Positions 54,218-63,068 of a stretch of 64,000 bases of DNA are shown piece after piece. This DNA comes from Deltaproteobacteria bacterium (lineage in GTDB: Bacteria; Desulfobacterota; Binatia; UBA9968). The DNA lies in the NCBI GenBank assembly GCA_016874755.1, contig VGTH01000004.1:62001-126000 (forward strand). Direction: 5' to 3'. Below the pieces are notes generated by a model, which was not told the DNA's origin, searched no databases, and saw only the letters and a list, made by a program, of their open reading frames with translations. The position numbers and the translations under genes are program-made. Numbering within the stretch: the stretch's first letter is position 1; every line of letters begins with the position of its first letter.

Positions 54218-54682
54218 TTAGAATACTCCGGGGATCCAGCGTTTTACCGATTTCGTGTAGTCGACGTACGGCTGGCCAAGTCGCGTCACCAGTTTTTTCT
54301 CATCACCGACAACGCGTAAGTGGAACCAAATCGCTACCGCGACAGTGATCACAGCGGCGAGAATTGAATTTAACGTTAGGGTCAAACCCGTAAGAAAAAT
54401 AATATGACCCAGGTACATCGGGTTGCGTGTCCAACCATAGGGGCCGCTTGAAACCAATCGTTCTGGCGGTGTCTCAAGTCCGGGACCGCCGCCGCCGTGT
54501 TTGATGCGGTACTGGCCGCAGAGGCGATACTGCAGAAAACCCCAGATCATCAAAGGCAGCGCCCAAAGATTCGCCTCGAGCATTCCTGCTCTTACGAATA
54601 GTTCCCAGAGCAGGGTGATCAGAGGATAGATCACAAATGTGCGAACAGGCGTGCGGCGAATAAAGCGCATGAATAAGGTCAC
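54218..54682 (-). CDS. Membrane methyltransferase (isoprenylcysteine/phospholipid methyltransferase-like)
   Basis: About 154 residues with four to five hydrophobic helices. The signature near the C-terminal third, SSGPYGWTRNPMYLGHIIFL, then DEKKLVTRLGQPYVDYTKSV, is typical of the ICMT/PEMT superfamily of integral membrane SAM methyltransferases. GTG 54682 overlaps the stop of the TctC gene (GTGA); ATG 54670, better spaced from the GAGGAG, is an alternative. The substrate may be a lipid or thiol; the TctC-methyltransferase coupling is odd. Confidence 0.8.
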   Translation of the reverse strand: MTLFMRFIRRTPVRTFVIYPLITLLWELFVRAGMLEANLWALPLMIWGFLQYRLCGQYRIKHGGGGPGLETPPERLVSSGPYGWTRNPMYLGHIIFLTGLTLTLNSILAAVITVAVAIWFHLRVVGDEKKLVTRLGQPYVDYTKSVKRWIPGVF

Positions 54683-55737
54683 TCCTCCGCCAAAACCTCT
54701 TTGATCCGCTTGATCACATCCGGCGGCTGGGTCACGGTTACGCCGATTTTTTTCTGCATCTGCTCGCCGGTAAGAAAAGCGGTTCCGTCCCAGTCCAATT
54801 GCTTCTTCGCTTCCACCCCAAACTCCGGATCTTTGAGCATGCGCTCGAAGCTCTCGCGGAGAATTTGCAGCCGTTCTTTCAGCATCCCGGGCGGCGCGGC
54901 GAAGGGGCGGTCGAATTCGGTATAAGCGAGCACGACGCCCATTAAGTTAACGAAAGGTTTGCCTTCCGGCGGCGCGATTTCCGTGACGGTAGGCACGGGT
55001 GGTAGCAGTCGGCTTTTTTCCGGACCTTGCTGAAGGACGAACGTGACAAACTTGTCTTTAACCCACTCGTTCCACGGCGCGCGGATGACGGTAACGTCTG
55101 AGGTCGCGCGGCAATCGGCCTCGCCACGTGCCACGCCCAGATCGATCTCGCGGCCCGAGCCGAAGCCGAGGACGTTTTTGATCTTAATGTCGAAGACTTT
55201 ACTGACAAGATTGGCAAACACGTAGCTGATGCTGCCCGTGCCCGCCTGGCCGAAGCGCGGCGGCGTTTTCGCTGACTTTATCGTCGCGATGCTCTTGTAC
55301 GGTGTGTCGCTGCGGCAGGCGATCATCATCGGCGATTTGTTGAAACTGCCGACCCAGGAGAACTTGCGGAAGTCGAATCGGACTTCCGGTTTGCCGACCA
55401 TTTGATCCAGATAGTTGGAGCGCGTCACCGCCACAATGGTCAGGCCGTCGGGTTTGGTGAGATTGTAAATCTGATTGGCCGCCACCAAGCCGCCGGCGCC
55501 CGGTAGGTTCTGCACCAACGTGTTGGGATTGCCCGGAATATGTTTGCCGAGGAATCGCCCGACGAGGCGCGCGCCGATATCCGTCGACGCGCCCGGCCCG
55601 CTGGCGACGACGATGTTGAGCGTCTTGCCTTCGTAGAAGGGCTTGGCGGTTTGAGCGTGTGCCAGAGAACCCGCCGATAAGAAAGCGACGCTACAGACGA
55701 CGAGAACCCGTTTGAGGGAGAAACTCTGCTCCACCAT
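54679..55737 (-). CDS. TctC/Bug-family substrate-binding protein (duplicate B)
   Basis: 352 residues. ATG 55737 is chosen; the frame to 55827 overlaps the neighbour. Signal peptide KRVLVVCSVAFLSAGSLAHA, then KPFYEGKTLNIVVASGPGAS, HIPGNPNTLVQNLPGAGGLV, NLTKPDGLTI, CRSDTPYKSIATIKSAKTPP, GTGSISYVFANLV and LAYTEFDRPFAAPPG. These blocks recur nearly unchanged in the gene at 55824, so the two arose by tandem duplication. Confidence 0.87.
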   Translation of the reverse strand: MVEQSFSLKRVLVVCSVAFLSAGSLAHAQTAKPFYEGKTLNIVVASGPGASTDIGARLVGRFLGKHIPGNPNTLVQNLPGAGGLVAANQIYNLTKPDGLTIVAVTRSNYLDQMVGKPEVRFDFRKFSWVGSFNKSPMMIACRSDTPYKSIATIKSAKTPPRFGQAGTGSISYVFANLVSKVFDIKIKNVLGFGSGREIDLGVARGEADCRATSDVTVIRAPWNEWVKDKFVTFVLQQGPEKSRLLPPVPTVTEIAPPEGKPFVNLMGVVLAYTEFDRPFAAPPGMLKERLQILRESFERMLKDPEFGVEAKKQLDWDGTAFLTGEQMQKKIGVTVTQPPDVIKRIKEVLAEE

Positions 55738-55823
55738 CTTTCGCCTTTCGTTGAGGAAGGGTTCCCGCGCACGAGGACTGTTCCGACGCCCGCGCCCATT
55801 CCGATGGGTTGGGGTGAGGGCAA

Positions 55824-56879
55824 TCAATCCGCCAAAATCTCTTTGATTCGCTTGAGCACGTCCGCGGGTTGGTTGATCACGCTTTCCATCCGCTTCTGCA
55901 GTTGCTCGCCGGTCAGATGAGAAGCGCCGTCCCAGTCGAGCAGAGTTTTCGCCTCCACGGCGAATTCCCTGTCTTGCAGCATCTTTACAAAGCCGTCGCG
56001 CAGAAGCTGTAAACGGTCTTTTGGAACGTTAGGCGGCGCAGCGAAGGGGCGGTCAAATTCGGTGTAGGCCAGGATGACGCTCATCAGGTCCACCGTCGGC
56101 TTCGCTTCCGGTGGCGCCAACTCGTACACGGTTGGCACGGGTGGAATCAGATCGCTTTTCTCCGGTCCCTGTTGCAAAAAAAACGTAATGTATTTCTCCT
56201 TGACCCAGCGGTTCCACGGCGAGCGAATCACCGTGAGATCGGAGGTGGCGCGGCAATCGACCTCGCCTCGTTCCATGCCGAGATCGGTTTCGCGTGCCGA
56301 TTGGAAGCCGGTGACGTTTCTCAGCTTTACGTCGAAGATCTTGTCGAGCAGCTTGGCAAAAATGTAACTGATACTGCCGGTGCCCGATTGACCGACGCGG
56401 GGCGGAGTCTTCGAGGCGCGCACTGCGGCCCAGTTCTTATATGGCGTGTCGCTGCGACAGGCAAACATCATCGGCGCTTTGTTGAAACTGCCGAGCCAGC
56501 TAAATTTGCGAAAATCGGCCCTGACCTCCGGCCGGCCGATCATCTGCTCCATGTAATTGGCCCGGCTCACCGTCAGAATCGCCAGGCCATCGGGCTTGGA
56601 GATGTTGTAAAGATAGTTCGCCGACACCAAGCCGCCGCCGCCTGGCATGTTGCGCACCAGGATCCCCGGATTGCCGGGGATGTACTTGCCAAGGTAGCGC
56701 GAAACTAGCCGCGAGACGATGTCCGTTGTCGCGCCGGTGCCGCTCGACGCGATCAGCTCGATGGTTTTGCCCTCATAGAATGGTTTTGCGCTCTGGCCCT
56801 GCGCTGGGGAGCTGCACAAAATCGCCAATAGCAAACCGCAAACGACGCGACGATCGTTAACAATGTTTCGTCGGTTCAA
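55824..56879 (-). CDS. TctC/Bug-family substrate-binding protein (duplicate A)
   Basis: About 351 residues. No ATG fits the signal peptide; the TTG at 56879 preceded by GCGGAGGCTCCC is the most likely start, giving LNRRNIVNDRRVVCGLLLAI. Then AKPFYEGKTIELIASSGTGA, YIPGNPGILVRNMPGGGGLV, CRSDTPYKNWAAVRASKTPP, GTGSISYIFAKLL and LAYTEFDRPFAAPPN. Paralogue of the next gene, about 85 bases apart. It is divergent from the tcuA-like/etf operon, suggesting that the flavoprotein substrate could be its ligand (inference). Confidence 0.85.
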   Translation of the reverse strand: MNRRNIVNDRRVVCGLLLAILCSSPAQGQSAKPFYEGKTIELIASSGTGATTDIVSRLVSRYLGKYIPGNPGILVRNMPGGGGLVSANYLYNISKPDGLAILTVSRANYMEQMIGRPEVRADFRKFSWLGSFNKAPMMFACRSDTPYKNWAAVRASKTPPRVGQSGTGSISYIFAKLLDKIFDVKLRNVTGFQSARETDLGMERGEVDCRATSDLTVIRSPWNRWVKEKYITFFLQQGPEKSDLIPPVPTVYELAPPEAKPTVDLMSVILAYTEFDRPFAAPPNVPKDRLQLLRDGFVKMLQDREFAVEAKTLLDWDGASHLTGEQLQKRMESVINQPADVLKRIKEILAD

Positions 56880-57098
56880 GGGAGCCTCCGCAAGCTTGCG
56901 CAGCAAAAGTTCGACCCAAGTGCGCAGCCCTAAGGTTCTGCTTCTAAACCTCGGTTGGAAGATTTGCAATCGCTAATTTCGGTTGAACTTTTTGCCCGAA
57001 AGGCATAGGAGCAAAGAGTTGTCGCACAGCCTCCCGCGTGTGACCTTTCTTGCGGGCACCTTCTAACAATAGTGACCACGAACTCGGAGGGACTCATT

Positions 57099-58598
57099 AT
57101 GAAGACAGAAAACTACGACGTTGTCGTCGTCGGCTTCGGCAACGCGGCTCAAGCGGCCGCCTGCGCCGCCCATGTTGCGGGCGCGAAAGTTCTCGTCCTG
57201 GAAAAAGCGCCGGAGAAAAAGAAAGGCGGCAATACCTGGTTCAGCCACGGCGCGCAGTTTCGCCATGTGCACAATGGCCTCGTCGACGAGCGGCCGCTCC
57301 TGCCGCATATTTCGGAGGCGGAGTTCGCCAAAATCGATTTGCCGCCCTACACCGCCGACGATTTTTATTCGGACATCATGCGCGTGACACGCGGCCGCTC
57401 GGTTCCTGAATTGGCCGAACTGCTGGTGAGCGAGTCCTATCCAACCGTAAAATGGATGCGCGAGATGGGCATCCAGTGGGAAATTCTCTACAACCTCGGC
57501 AAACCCGTCGGCGACCGCTTTCAGTGGCATCACGGCAGCAGCTTTATCAACTCCAAAGACGGCGGCGGCGGTTTGGTCGAAATGTGGCACGCGATTCTAA
57601 AAAGGTTGGGCATCGAGATTCGCTTTGAAACCGGCGCGCAGCGGCTCTTGGTCAACGAACAAGGAGGAGTTTACGGCATCATCGCCGAGAGTCCGCAAAA
57701 CGGACTTACGGAAATTCGCTGCAAAGGCGTCGTCTTGGCCTGCGGTGGATTTTCTGCAAATCCGGCCATGCGCGCGCAATTCCTAGGCGCGGGTTGGGAC
57801 TTGGCCAAAGTGCGCGGCACGCGCTATAACACCGGCGACGGCATTCAAATGGCGCTCGACATCGGCGCGCAAGCGTTTGGCCACTGGAGCGGCGGACATG
57901 CCACGCCAATCGATGCCGACGCGGGTGAATATGAAGGCGGGTTCCTCGATCCAACGAACCGGCGCAATCGCACGCATCGGTATGCTTGGACGATCGGCAT
58001 CATGGTCAACACCGACGGCCGCCGCTTCATTGACGAAGGCGAAGACTTCCACGCTTACACGTACGCCAAGACCGGCGCTGAGATTTTGAAACAGCCGGGC
58101 GGCATCGCCTACCAGATTTTCGATAAGAAATTGGAGGAATGCGTCGCCCGCTACCTGTATGAGGGCGCCACGGCGATCAAAGCCAACTCGATTCGCGAGC
58201 TGGCCGAGATGTTGGAAATCAATCCGAATACGCTGGAAAAGACCGTCGATGAGTTCAATAAAGCCGTGCAAGACGACAAACCGTTCAACGAACTGATCCG
58301 CGACGGGCGCCACACCGAAGGCATTCATCCGCCGAAAACCAACTGGGCCAACAAGATGGATACACCGCCGTACACTGCGTACGCAGCGACTTGTGGATTG
58401 ACGTTCACCTACGGCGGGCTGAAGGTGAATCCGAAATGCCAAATTCTGAATAAATTCGACCGGCCGATTTCCGGACTCTACGGCGCCGGTGAATTGACCG
58501 CGGGCTTTTTCTTCTACAACTATCCGAGCGGCTCAGGCCTCCTGCGCGGTGCTGTCACCGGAAAAGTCGCCGGCACCAACGCAGCGACGAACGGATAA
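57099..58598 (+). CDS. TcuA-like FAD-dependent dehydrogenase
   Basis: 499 residues. ATG 57099 follows CGGAGGGACTCATT. FAD-binding head YDVVVVGFGNAAQAAACAAH (GFGNAA at 12-17), VLVLEKAPEKKKGGNTWFSH, then CKGVVLACGGFSANPAMRAQ, a TFTYGGLKVNPKCQI active-site-like segment and the FAD return GLYGAGELTAGFFFYNYPSG. This matches tricarballylate dehydrogenase TcuA and its relatives, which desaturate a polycarboxylate. TcuB, the usual electron acceptor, is absent; etfB and etfA follow instead, 22 bases later. Confidence 0.85.
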   Translation: MKTENYDVVVVGFGNAAQAAACAAHVAGAKVLVLEKAPEKKKGGNTWFSHGAQFRHVHNGLVDERPLLPHISEAEFAKIDLPPYTADDFYSDIMRVTRGRSVPELAELLVSESYPTVKWMREMGIQWEILYNLGKPVGDRFQWHHGSSFINSKDGGGGLVEMWHAILKRLGIEIRFETGAQRLLVNEQGGVYGIIAESPQNGLTEIRCKGVVLACGGFSANPAMRAQFLGAGWDLAKVRGTRYNTGDGIQMALDIGAQAFGHWSGGHATPIDADAGEYEGGFLDPTNRRNRTHRYAWTIGIMVNTDGRRFIDEGEDFHAYTYAKTGAEILKQPGGIAYQIFDKKLEECVARYLYEGATAIKANSIRELAEMLEINPNTLEKTVDEFNKAVQDDKPFNELIRDGRHTEGIHPPKTNWANKMDTPPYTAYAATCGLTFTYGGLKVNPKCQILNKFDRPISGLYGAGELTAGFFFYNYPSGSGLLRGAVTGKVAGTNAATNG

Positions 58599-58620
58599 GC
58601 TAACGAGCGAAGCAAGTCCT

Positions 58621-59388
58621 ATGAATATTGTTGTTTGTTGTAAATCCGTCCCTGGTTTGGTGACGGACTTAAAAATTGGCGACGATGCTAAGTCGCTCAA
58701 CTACCAAGGACAACTCTTGGCGATCAACGAGTGCGATGAATATGCGCTCGAAGAAGCTTTGGTGTTAAAGAAAACCCACGGCGGGACGATCACAGCGATC
58801 TCCATGGGCAGTATCAAGTCACAGGACGTTTTGTACTATGCGCTTGCCAAAGGCGCCGACAAGGCCGTGCGCGTCGACTGCGAAACACAGGACCCGCAGG
58901 TCGCCAGCAAAGTTCTCGCTGCAGCACTGAAAAAGCTTGAATACGATCTCGTCCTCACCGGCACTCAAGCACGTGATACCTTAGGTGGACAAGTTGGAAT
59001 CACAGCGGCAAACTTGCTTGATCTACCATTTGCCTACGCCGTCGTCGGTGTCGAAGTGAAGGATCCGAGAACAATCGTCGCACGCAAAGAACTTGGCGGC
59101 GGGCGTAACGCTGACGTGGAATTACAGCTCCCGGCGCTCCTCTGCATCCAAACCGGCATCCAACCACTCACCTTCGTGCCACCGGCGCGCCGCGTACGCG
59201 CGCGACAACAACCGGTGAAATCGTTCACGATGGCGGATCTCGAGATCAGTGCCGACCAGTTAGCGCCGAAGGGTTACCGCATTTTGGCGGTCAAACCGCC
59301 GGAGCGTGCCCATCAAGTCGAGCTCATTCAAGGAAATCCGCTCGATGTCGCTGACGCACTGCTTAGCAAGATTCGGGAGAATCGGTAA
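58621..59388 (+). CDS. etfB: Electron transfer flavoprotein beta subunit
   Basis: 255 residues from ATG 58621. Typical EtfB start MNIVVCCKSVPGLVTDLKIG, INECDEYALEEALVLKKTHG, then the GTQARDTLGGQVGITAANLL segment that contacts AMP, and the conserved PALLCIQTG. It forms a heterodimer with EtfA and relays electrons from acyl-CoA-type or other flavin dehydrogenases to a quinone reductase. The stop overlaps the etfA start by one base (TAATG). Being directly behind the TcuA-like gene suggests a dedicated acceptor (inference). Confidence 0.93.
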   Translation: MNIVVCCKSVPGLVTDLKIGDDAKSLNYQGQLLAINECDEYALEEALVLKKTHGGTITAISMGSIKSQDVLYYALAKGADKAVRVDCETQDPQVASKVLAAALKKLEYDLVLTGTQARDTLGGQVGITAANLLDLPFAYAVVGVEVKDPRTIVARKELGGGRNADVELQLPALLCIQTGIQPLTFVPPARRVRARQQPVKSFTMADLEISADQLAPKGYRILAVKPPERAHQVELIQGNPLDVADALLSKIRENR

Positions 59389-60374
59389 TGGCACAAAGCA
59401 TCGTTGTTCTCGTCGAACACGTCGACGGTAAAGTCGATTCCGTAACGTTGCAACTCCTAACTGCCGGACGGCAGTTAGCTTCACAGCTCAACGCGCAGCT
59501 CATTGCCCTGGCTCTCGGTCATCAAATTGCCGGTGTGGGCACGGCACTGCAGAACTGCGGCGCGGACAAAGTCGTGCTCGTTGATAACGCAGCTCTCGAT
59601 TCCGCCGCTGGCGAAGTGCAAGCCAAAGTCGTCGCGCAGGTCGCCAAGCAACTAGACGTCTGCTTTGTATTGGTGGGCTACGGCCTAGTTGGCATGGAGC
59701 TGACGCCGGCGATCGCCGCGCAAATGGGTGTCAGCGCTCTGACCAACTGCGTTGACGTGAAGTTTGCCGACGATGCGGTCGTCGTGACTCGCCCCGTGTT
59801 CGACAGCACGCTGCATGCGCACGTGGCGCTGGATAACGACGAGCGGGCGGTGATCGCATTACAAAAAGGTTCCTTCGCACCGGCGGAAGCGTCGGCTAAT
59901 CAAGCACCCATCGAAACTGTAAACGTCGACGTCGCGAGCATTCCCGCGCGCAGTAAAGTTTTAGGCATTTCAGAAGAACCAATAGGCGACGTCGACATCA
60001 CCAAAGCAGAAATTGTCGTCTCCGTCGGCCGCGGCATTGGCACCGTAGAGAAGATTCCGCTGATCGGAGAATTAGCCGACGCCTTAGGCGGCGTGCTCGC
60101 TTGCTCGCGTCCCATCGTCGACGTCGGCTGGCTGCCCCGCGAGCGCCAAGTCGGCGCATCAGGAAGAACGGTCACGCCCAAAATCTACATTGCCTGCGGC
60201 ATCTCCGGCGCCATCCAACACTTGGCCGGCATGCGCGACGCCAACAAAATCATCGCCATCAACAAAGACGCCAACGCGCCGATCTTCGGCGTGGCGCACA
60301 TTGGCGTCGTCGGCGATTTGTTCGAAATCGTTCCAGCACTCACCAAAGCGGCGAGAGAAGCGAAGGCGGGCTAA
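59388..60374 (+). CDS. etfA: Electron transfer flavoprotein alpha subunit
   Basis: 328 residues. The N-terminal domain carries the [20 protein letters not shown] segment; the C-terminal FAD domain shows [60 protein letters not shown] and [20 protein letters not shown], all characteristic of EtfA. Its start overlaps the etfB stop. Last gene of the tcuA-like/etfBA operon; convergent with the second tcuA-like gene 46 bases on. Confidence 0.94.
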   Translation: MAQSIVVLVEHVDGKVDSVTLQLLTAGRQLASQLNAQLIALALGHQIAGVGTALQNCGADKVVLVDNAALDSAAGEVQAKVVAQVAKQLDVCFVLVGYGLVGMELTPAIAAQMGVSALTNCVDVKFADDAVVVTRPVFDSTLHAHVALDNDERAVIALQKGSFAPAEASANQAPIETVNVDVASIPARSKVLGISEEPIGDVDITKAEIVVSVGRGIGTVEKIPLIGELADALGGVLACSRPIVDVGWLPRERQVGASGRTVTPKIYIACGISGAIQHLAGMRDANKIIAINKDANAPIFGVAHIGVVGDLFEIVPALTKAAREAKAG

Positions 60375-60419
60375 TCCTATCCTGAAATGTGAAATCTATA
60401 ATTTGTAATAGCCGCAGGC

Positions 60420-61886
60420 CTAAAGCCCTTGCGCCGCTGCGTGCCTTCCCGCCAAGCGCGAGAAAACCACATTGCGTGTTTGCCCTGTGCATGACGGGTA
60501 GTTGTGAAAAAACAAGCCGACGATGTCGCCTGAGGCGTAAAGGCCGCGAATCGGGTTTCCTGACGTGTTTAGCACCTGGGCGCTTTCGTTGATCTGCAAG
60601 CCGCCGAATGTGAACGTCACGCCGCCGGTGATCGAGTAAGCCCAGTAGGGCGGCTTGTCGATCGGGCTCGACCAGTTGGATTTTTTCGGCGTGATGCCCT
60701 CGGTGCATTTGCCGTCCAGCTTTGTTGCATCGAAGGGGATGTCTTTGCGCACGGCGCCATTGAACTCTTGAATTGTGTGCTTGAGAATCGTCGGCTCGAT
60801 GCCGATCTTGCCGGCTAGTTCGTCGATGCTGTCGGCTTCAATGGGTGTCGAGAACTCATAGCGGTTGCCGAGCAACGGAGTCGTCTTCTGATCGTAAATT
60901 TGATAGGCGATGGCGCCCGGTTGATTCAACACCGCCCAGCCGGTTTTTGCGTAGGTGTACGAATGGCGCGCCTCGCCCTCGTCGAAGAAACGCTGGCCGA
61001 GTGAGTTGACCGTGATGCTATAGGGATAGCCGTAGCGGTTGGCTTTGCTGCCGATCTCGACGTCGGGGTATGTCGAATCGATCGGTGTCGCGTGCGCGCC
61101 TTGCCAATGACCGGCGGCTTTGGCGCCCATGGCGAGCGTCATCATTAGCACTTCGCCGGTGTCGTGCCGACTGCCGCGCACTTTCATCAAGTCGGCGTTG
61201 GGGCCGAGATAGCGGGCGCGCATTTCAGCGTTGGCCTGAAAACCTCCGGCACAGAGAACGATCGAGCCGCTCTTGATTTCATATTCTTCGTTGGGGTCGG
61301 AAACGACCACGCCCTCGATGCGCCGATCGTTGCCGAGCAATTGCTTCACTTTCGACTCGTAGCGAATCTCAATCCCCATGCCGAGCGCGATGTCACGCCA
61401 CTGGCCGAGCTGCCCTAGACCGCCGCTCACGCCGCCGACAGGATGAACCACCAGACCTGGTTCGAAGTAGTAACGGCCGTCGATGATTACATGAGAATCG
61501 ATCTCCCACTTGATGCCGAGCTCGCGCATCCAATGGATCGCCGTGTTGGACTGGCTGACCAAAACGTCAGCGAGTTTTTTGTCGATGCGCCCACGCGTGA
61601 CGCGCTGTAAGTCGGCGTGAAACATTTCAGACGAATAGGCGGGCAGGTTCAACTTCGCAAACATTTCGTTGCTGAGATCCGGGAGGAACTTGCGAATCTC
61701 ATCGGCGCCGGAAAACACCCAGCGAAAACCGGTATGCGAATAGCGGGCGTTGCCGCCGAACTCCGGCTCCGGCGCTTTTTCCAACATGACGACTTTGGGT
61801 GCGGCCGCCTGCTTGGCGGCGACGGCGGCCTCAAAGGCGGCGCTGCCGCCGCCGACTACGAGCACGGGAATGTTTTCGGTTCTCAT
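60420..61886 (-). CDS. TcuA-like FAD-dependent dehydrogenase (second copy)
   Basis: 488 residues from ATG 61886. FAD head IPVLVVGGGSAAFEAAVAAK, VVMLEKAPEPEFGGNARYSH, GSIVLCAGGFQANAEMRARY, TFTFGGLQINESAQVLNTSG and the return GLYASGDIVGLFFHNYPSCT. It is the same family as the gene at 57099 but clearly divergent, so probably of different substrate range. It sits convergent to etfA and may use the same ETF (inference). It is downstream of the SBP at 62012 on the same strand. Confidence 0.85.
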   Translation of the reverse strand: MRTENIPVLVVGGGSAAFEAAVAAKQAAAPKVVMLEKAPEPEFGGNARYSHTGFRWVFSGADEIRKFLPDLSNEMFAKLNLPAYSSEMFHADLQRVTRGRIDKKLADVLVSQSNTAIHWMRELGIKWEIDSHVIIDGRYYFEPGLVVHPVGGVSGGLGQLGQWRDIALGMGIEIRYESKVKQLLGNDRRIEGVVVSDPNEEYEIKSGSIVLCAGGFQANAEMRARYLGPNADLMKVRGSRHDTGEVLMMTLAMGAKAAGHWQGAHATPIDSTYPDVEIGSKANRYGYPYSITVNSLGQRFFDEGEARHSYTYAKTGWAVLNQPGAIAYQIYDQKTTPLLGNRYEFSTPIEADSIDELAGKIGIEPTILKHTIQEFNGAVRKDIPFDATKLDGKCTEGITPKKSNWSSPIDKPPYWAYSITGGVTFTFGGLQINESAQVLNTSGNPIRGLYASGDIVGLFFHNYPSCTGQTRNVVFSRLAGRHAAAQGL

Positions 61887-61948
61887 AGTTCGATTCTCAT
61901 CTAGAAACCACAAGTATTTGCATCAAGGCTATTTATCTCAAACCAAGC

Positions 61949-61972
61949 GGGCGGGTCTTAGACCCGCCCCTA
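61949..61972. repeat. GTAGGGGCG-type hairpin repeat
   Basis: GGGCGGGTC-TTA-GACCCGCCC, a perfect 9-bp stem, followed by CCTAC. On the minus strand it reads GTAGGGGCGGGTC..., the same arms as the repeats at 29513, 51758 and 63029, with a different core. It lies between the SBP at 62012 and the flavoprotein gene. Confidence 0.7.
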
Positions 61973-62011
61973 CATCGGCCTTCGTTTGCGACGGGCTCGG
62001 TATACGCCAGG

Positions 62012-63016
62012 CTATTTCTTGTAAAGACTTGCAATGAAACCGGAGCTTTCAAGCTTGTTCATGACCGAGTGATCGACCAAGGCCTCGACCTTCACATCGG
62101 CGACCTTTGGATTCTGTTGCGCCAGAAGTTTTTGCAAACGCTTCATGCCCTCGATCACGACATGAGGCGCGCGCTCATAGTTCTGAATCACCGCCTGATA
62201 GGATTCCTCGACATCGGCTGGATTGGTCAAGCGTAGATTGGAGGCCAGAAGGCGGCTGACCAATTCTTTGTGCGCGGGATCGCTGATCAGAGATATCGCT
62301 TCGATGGTTGCCTTCAAGTAGCCTTCTATGACTTGCGGCTTGGCTGCCATGGTGCGTCGCGCTGTGACCAGCATGTTTTGCGGCAGGGTTACACCGGCAG
62401 TTTTCAGGTTATAGAGTTGCGTGAACCCCTTGTTGGCGTAGACCTCGCCCATGGAACCGCGCAGCGATGTCGCATCGACACTGCCGCTTTCCATCGCCAA
62501 GCGCCGGTTCATTTCGGTGCCGGGTATGGTCAAAAAAGCGATCTTCGATTGAGCTGGATCGATATGCAGACCCTGCAGCGCCAACATCGATACCATGTGC
62601 GACGTCGATCCAGGTCCGCTGACCGCGATGCGCTTACCGCGAAGGTCCTCGGGTTTCTTGATTTCGGGGCGCGCGTTCAATCGGTAATCGAGCTTTTGAT
62701 TGAAGTTGGCGAGGCCGACCAGTTCCGTCGCTCCCCCTAGACCGGCGTTGATCAGATGACCGGGACCGATGATCGCGGCGTCGATCTCCCCGGCAAGCAG
62801 CGCAGCGATCGCGAGCGGATTGCGCGGCATCAAGATAAACTGCATGTCGATGCCATATTTCTTGAACAGCCCGCGCTCCCGAGCGACCCAGACATGAGTC
62901 ATGGTCTCGCTGGTGACGCTCGAAGAGAGATTGGATTTGGTTTGCGCGCTAGTGGGCTTTGGCGCACAGACCGAAACGAAGAAAATCGCGATGGCAAGCA
63001 GCGCGGTGCTACGCAT
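62012..63016 (-). CDS. ABC-type substrate-binding protein, NMT1/SsuA-like
   Basis: 334 residues. ATG 63016 follows ACGGAGAAAATTT. Signal peptide STALLAIAIFFVSVCAP, then THVWVARERGLFKKYGIDMQ, RPEIKKPEDLRGKRIAVSGP, GSTSHMVSMLALQGLHIDPA, and the tail DHSVMNKLESSGFIASLYKK. It lies between VOC/cupin genes upstream and the flavoprotein downstream, all on one strand, suggesting a catabolic unit. Confidence 0.87.
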   Translation of the reverse strand: MRSTALLAIAIFFVSVCAPKPTSAQTKSNLSSSVTSETMTHVWVARERGLFKKYGIDMQFILMPRNPLAIAALLAGEIDAAIIGPGHLINAGLGGATELVGLANFNQKLDYRLNARPEIKKPEDLRGKRIAVSGPGSTSHMVSMLALQGLHIDPAQSKIAFLTIPGTEMNRRLAMESGSVDATSLRGSMGEVYANKGFTQLYNLKTAGVTLPQNMLVTARRTMAAKPQVIEGYLKATIEAISLISDPAHKELVSRLLASNLRLTNPADVEESYQAVIQNYERAPHVVIEGMKRLQKLLAQQNPKVADVKVEALVDHSVMNKLESSGFIASLYKK

Positions 63017-63028
63017 GAAATTTTCTCC

Positions 63029-63056
63029 GTAGGGGCGATTCATGAATCGCCCCTAC
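63029..63056. repeat. 28-bp perfect palindrome, GTAGGGGCG family
   Basis: GTAGGGGCGATTCA followed by its exact reverse complement TGAATCGCCCCTAC. It is the best-conserved member of the hairpin family seen at 29513, 51758 and 61949. It sits between the VOC gene and the SBP start, 12 bases upstream of its ATG, where it overlaps the leader and could affect translation. Confidence 0.8.
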
Positions 63057-63068
63057 GTCTGTACTGCG

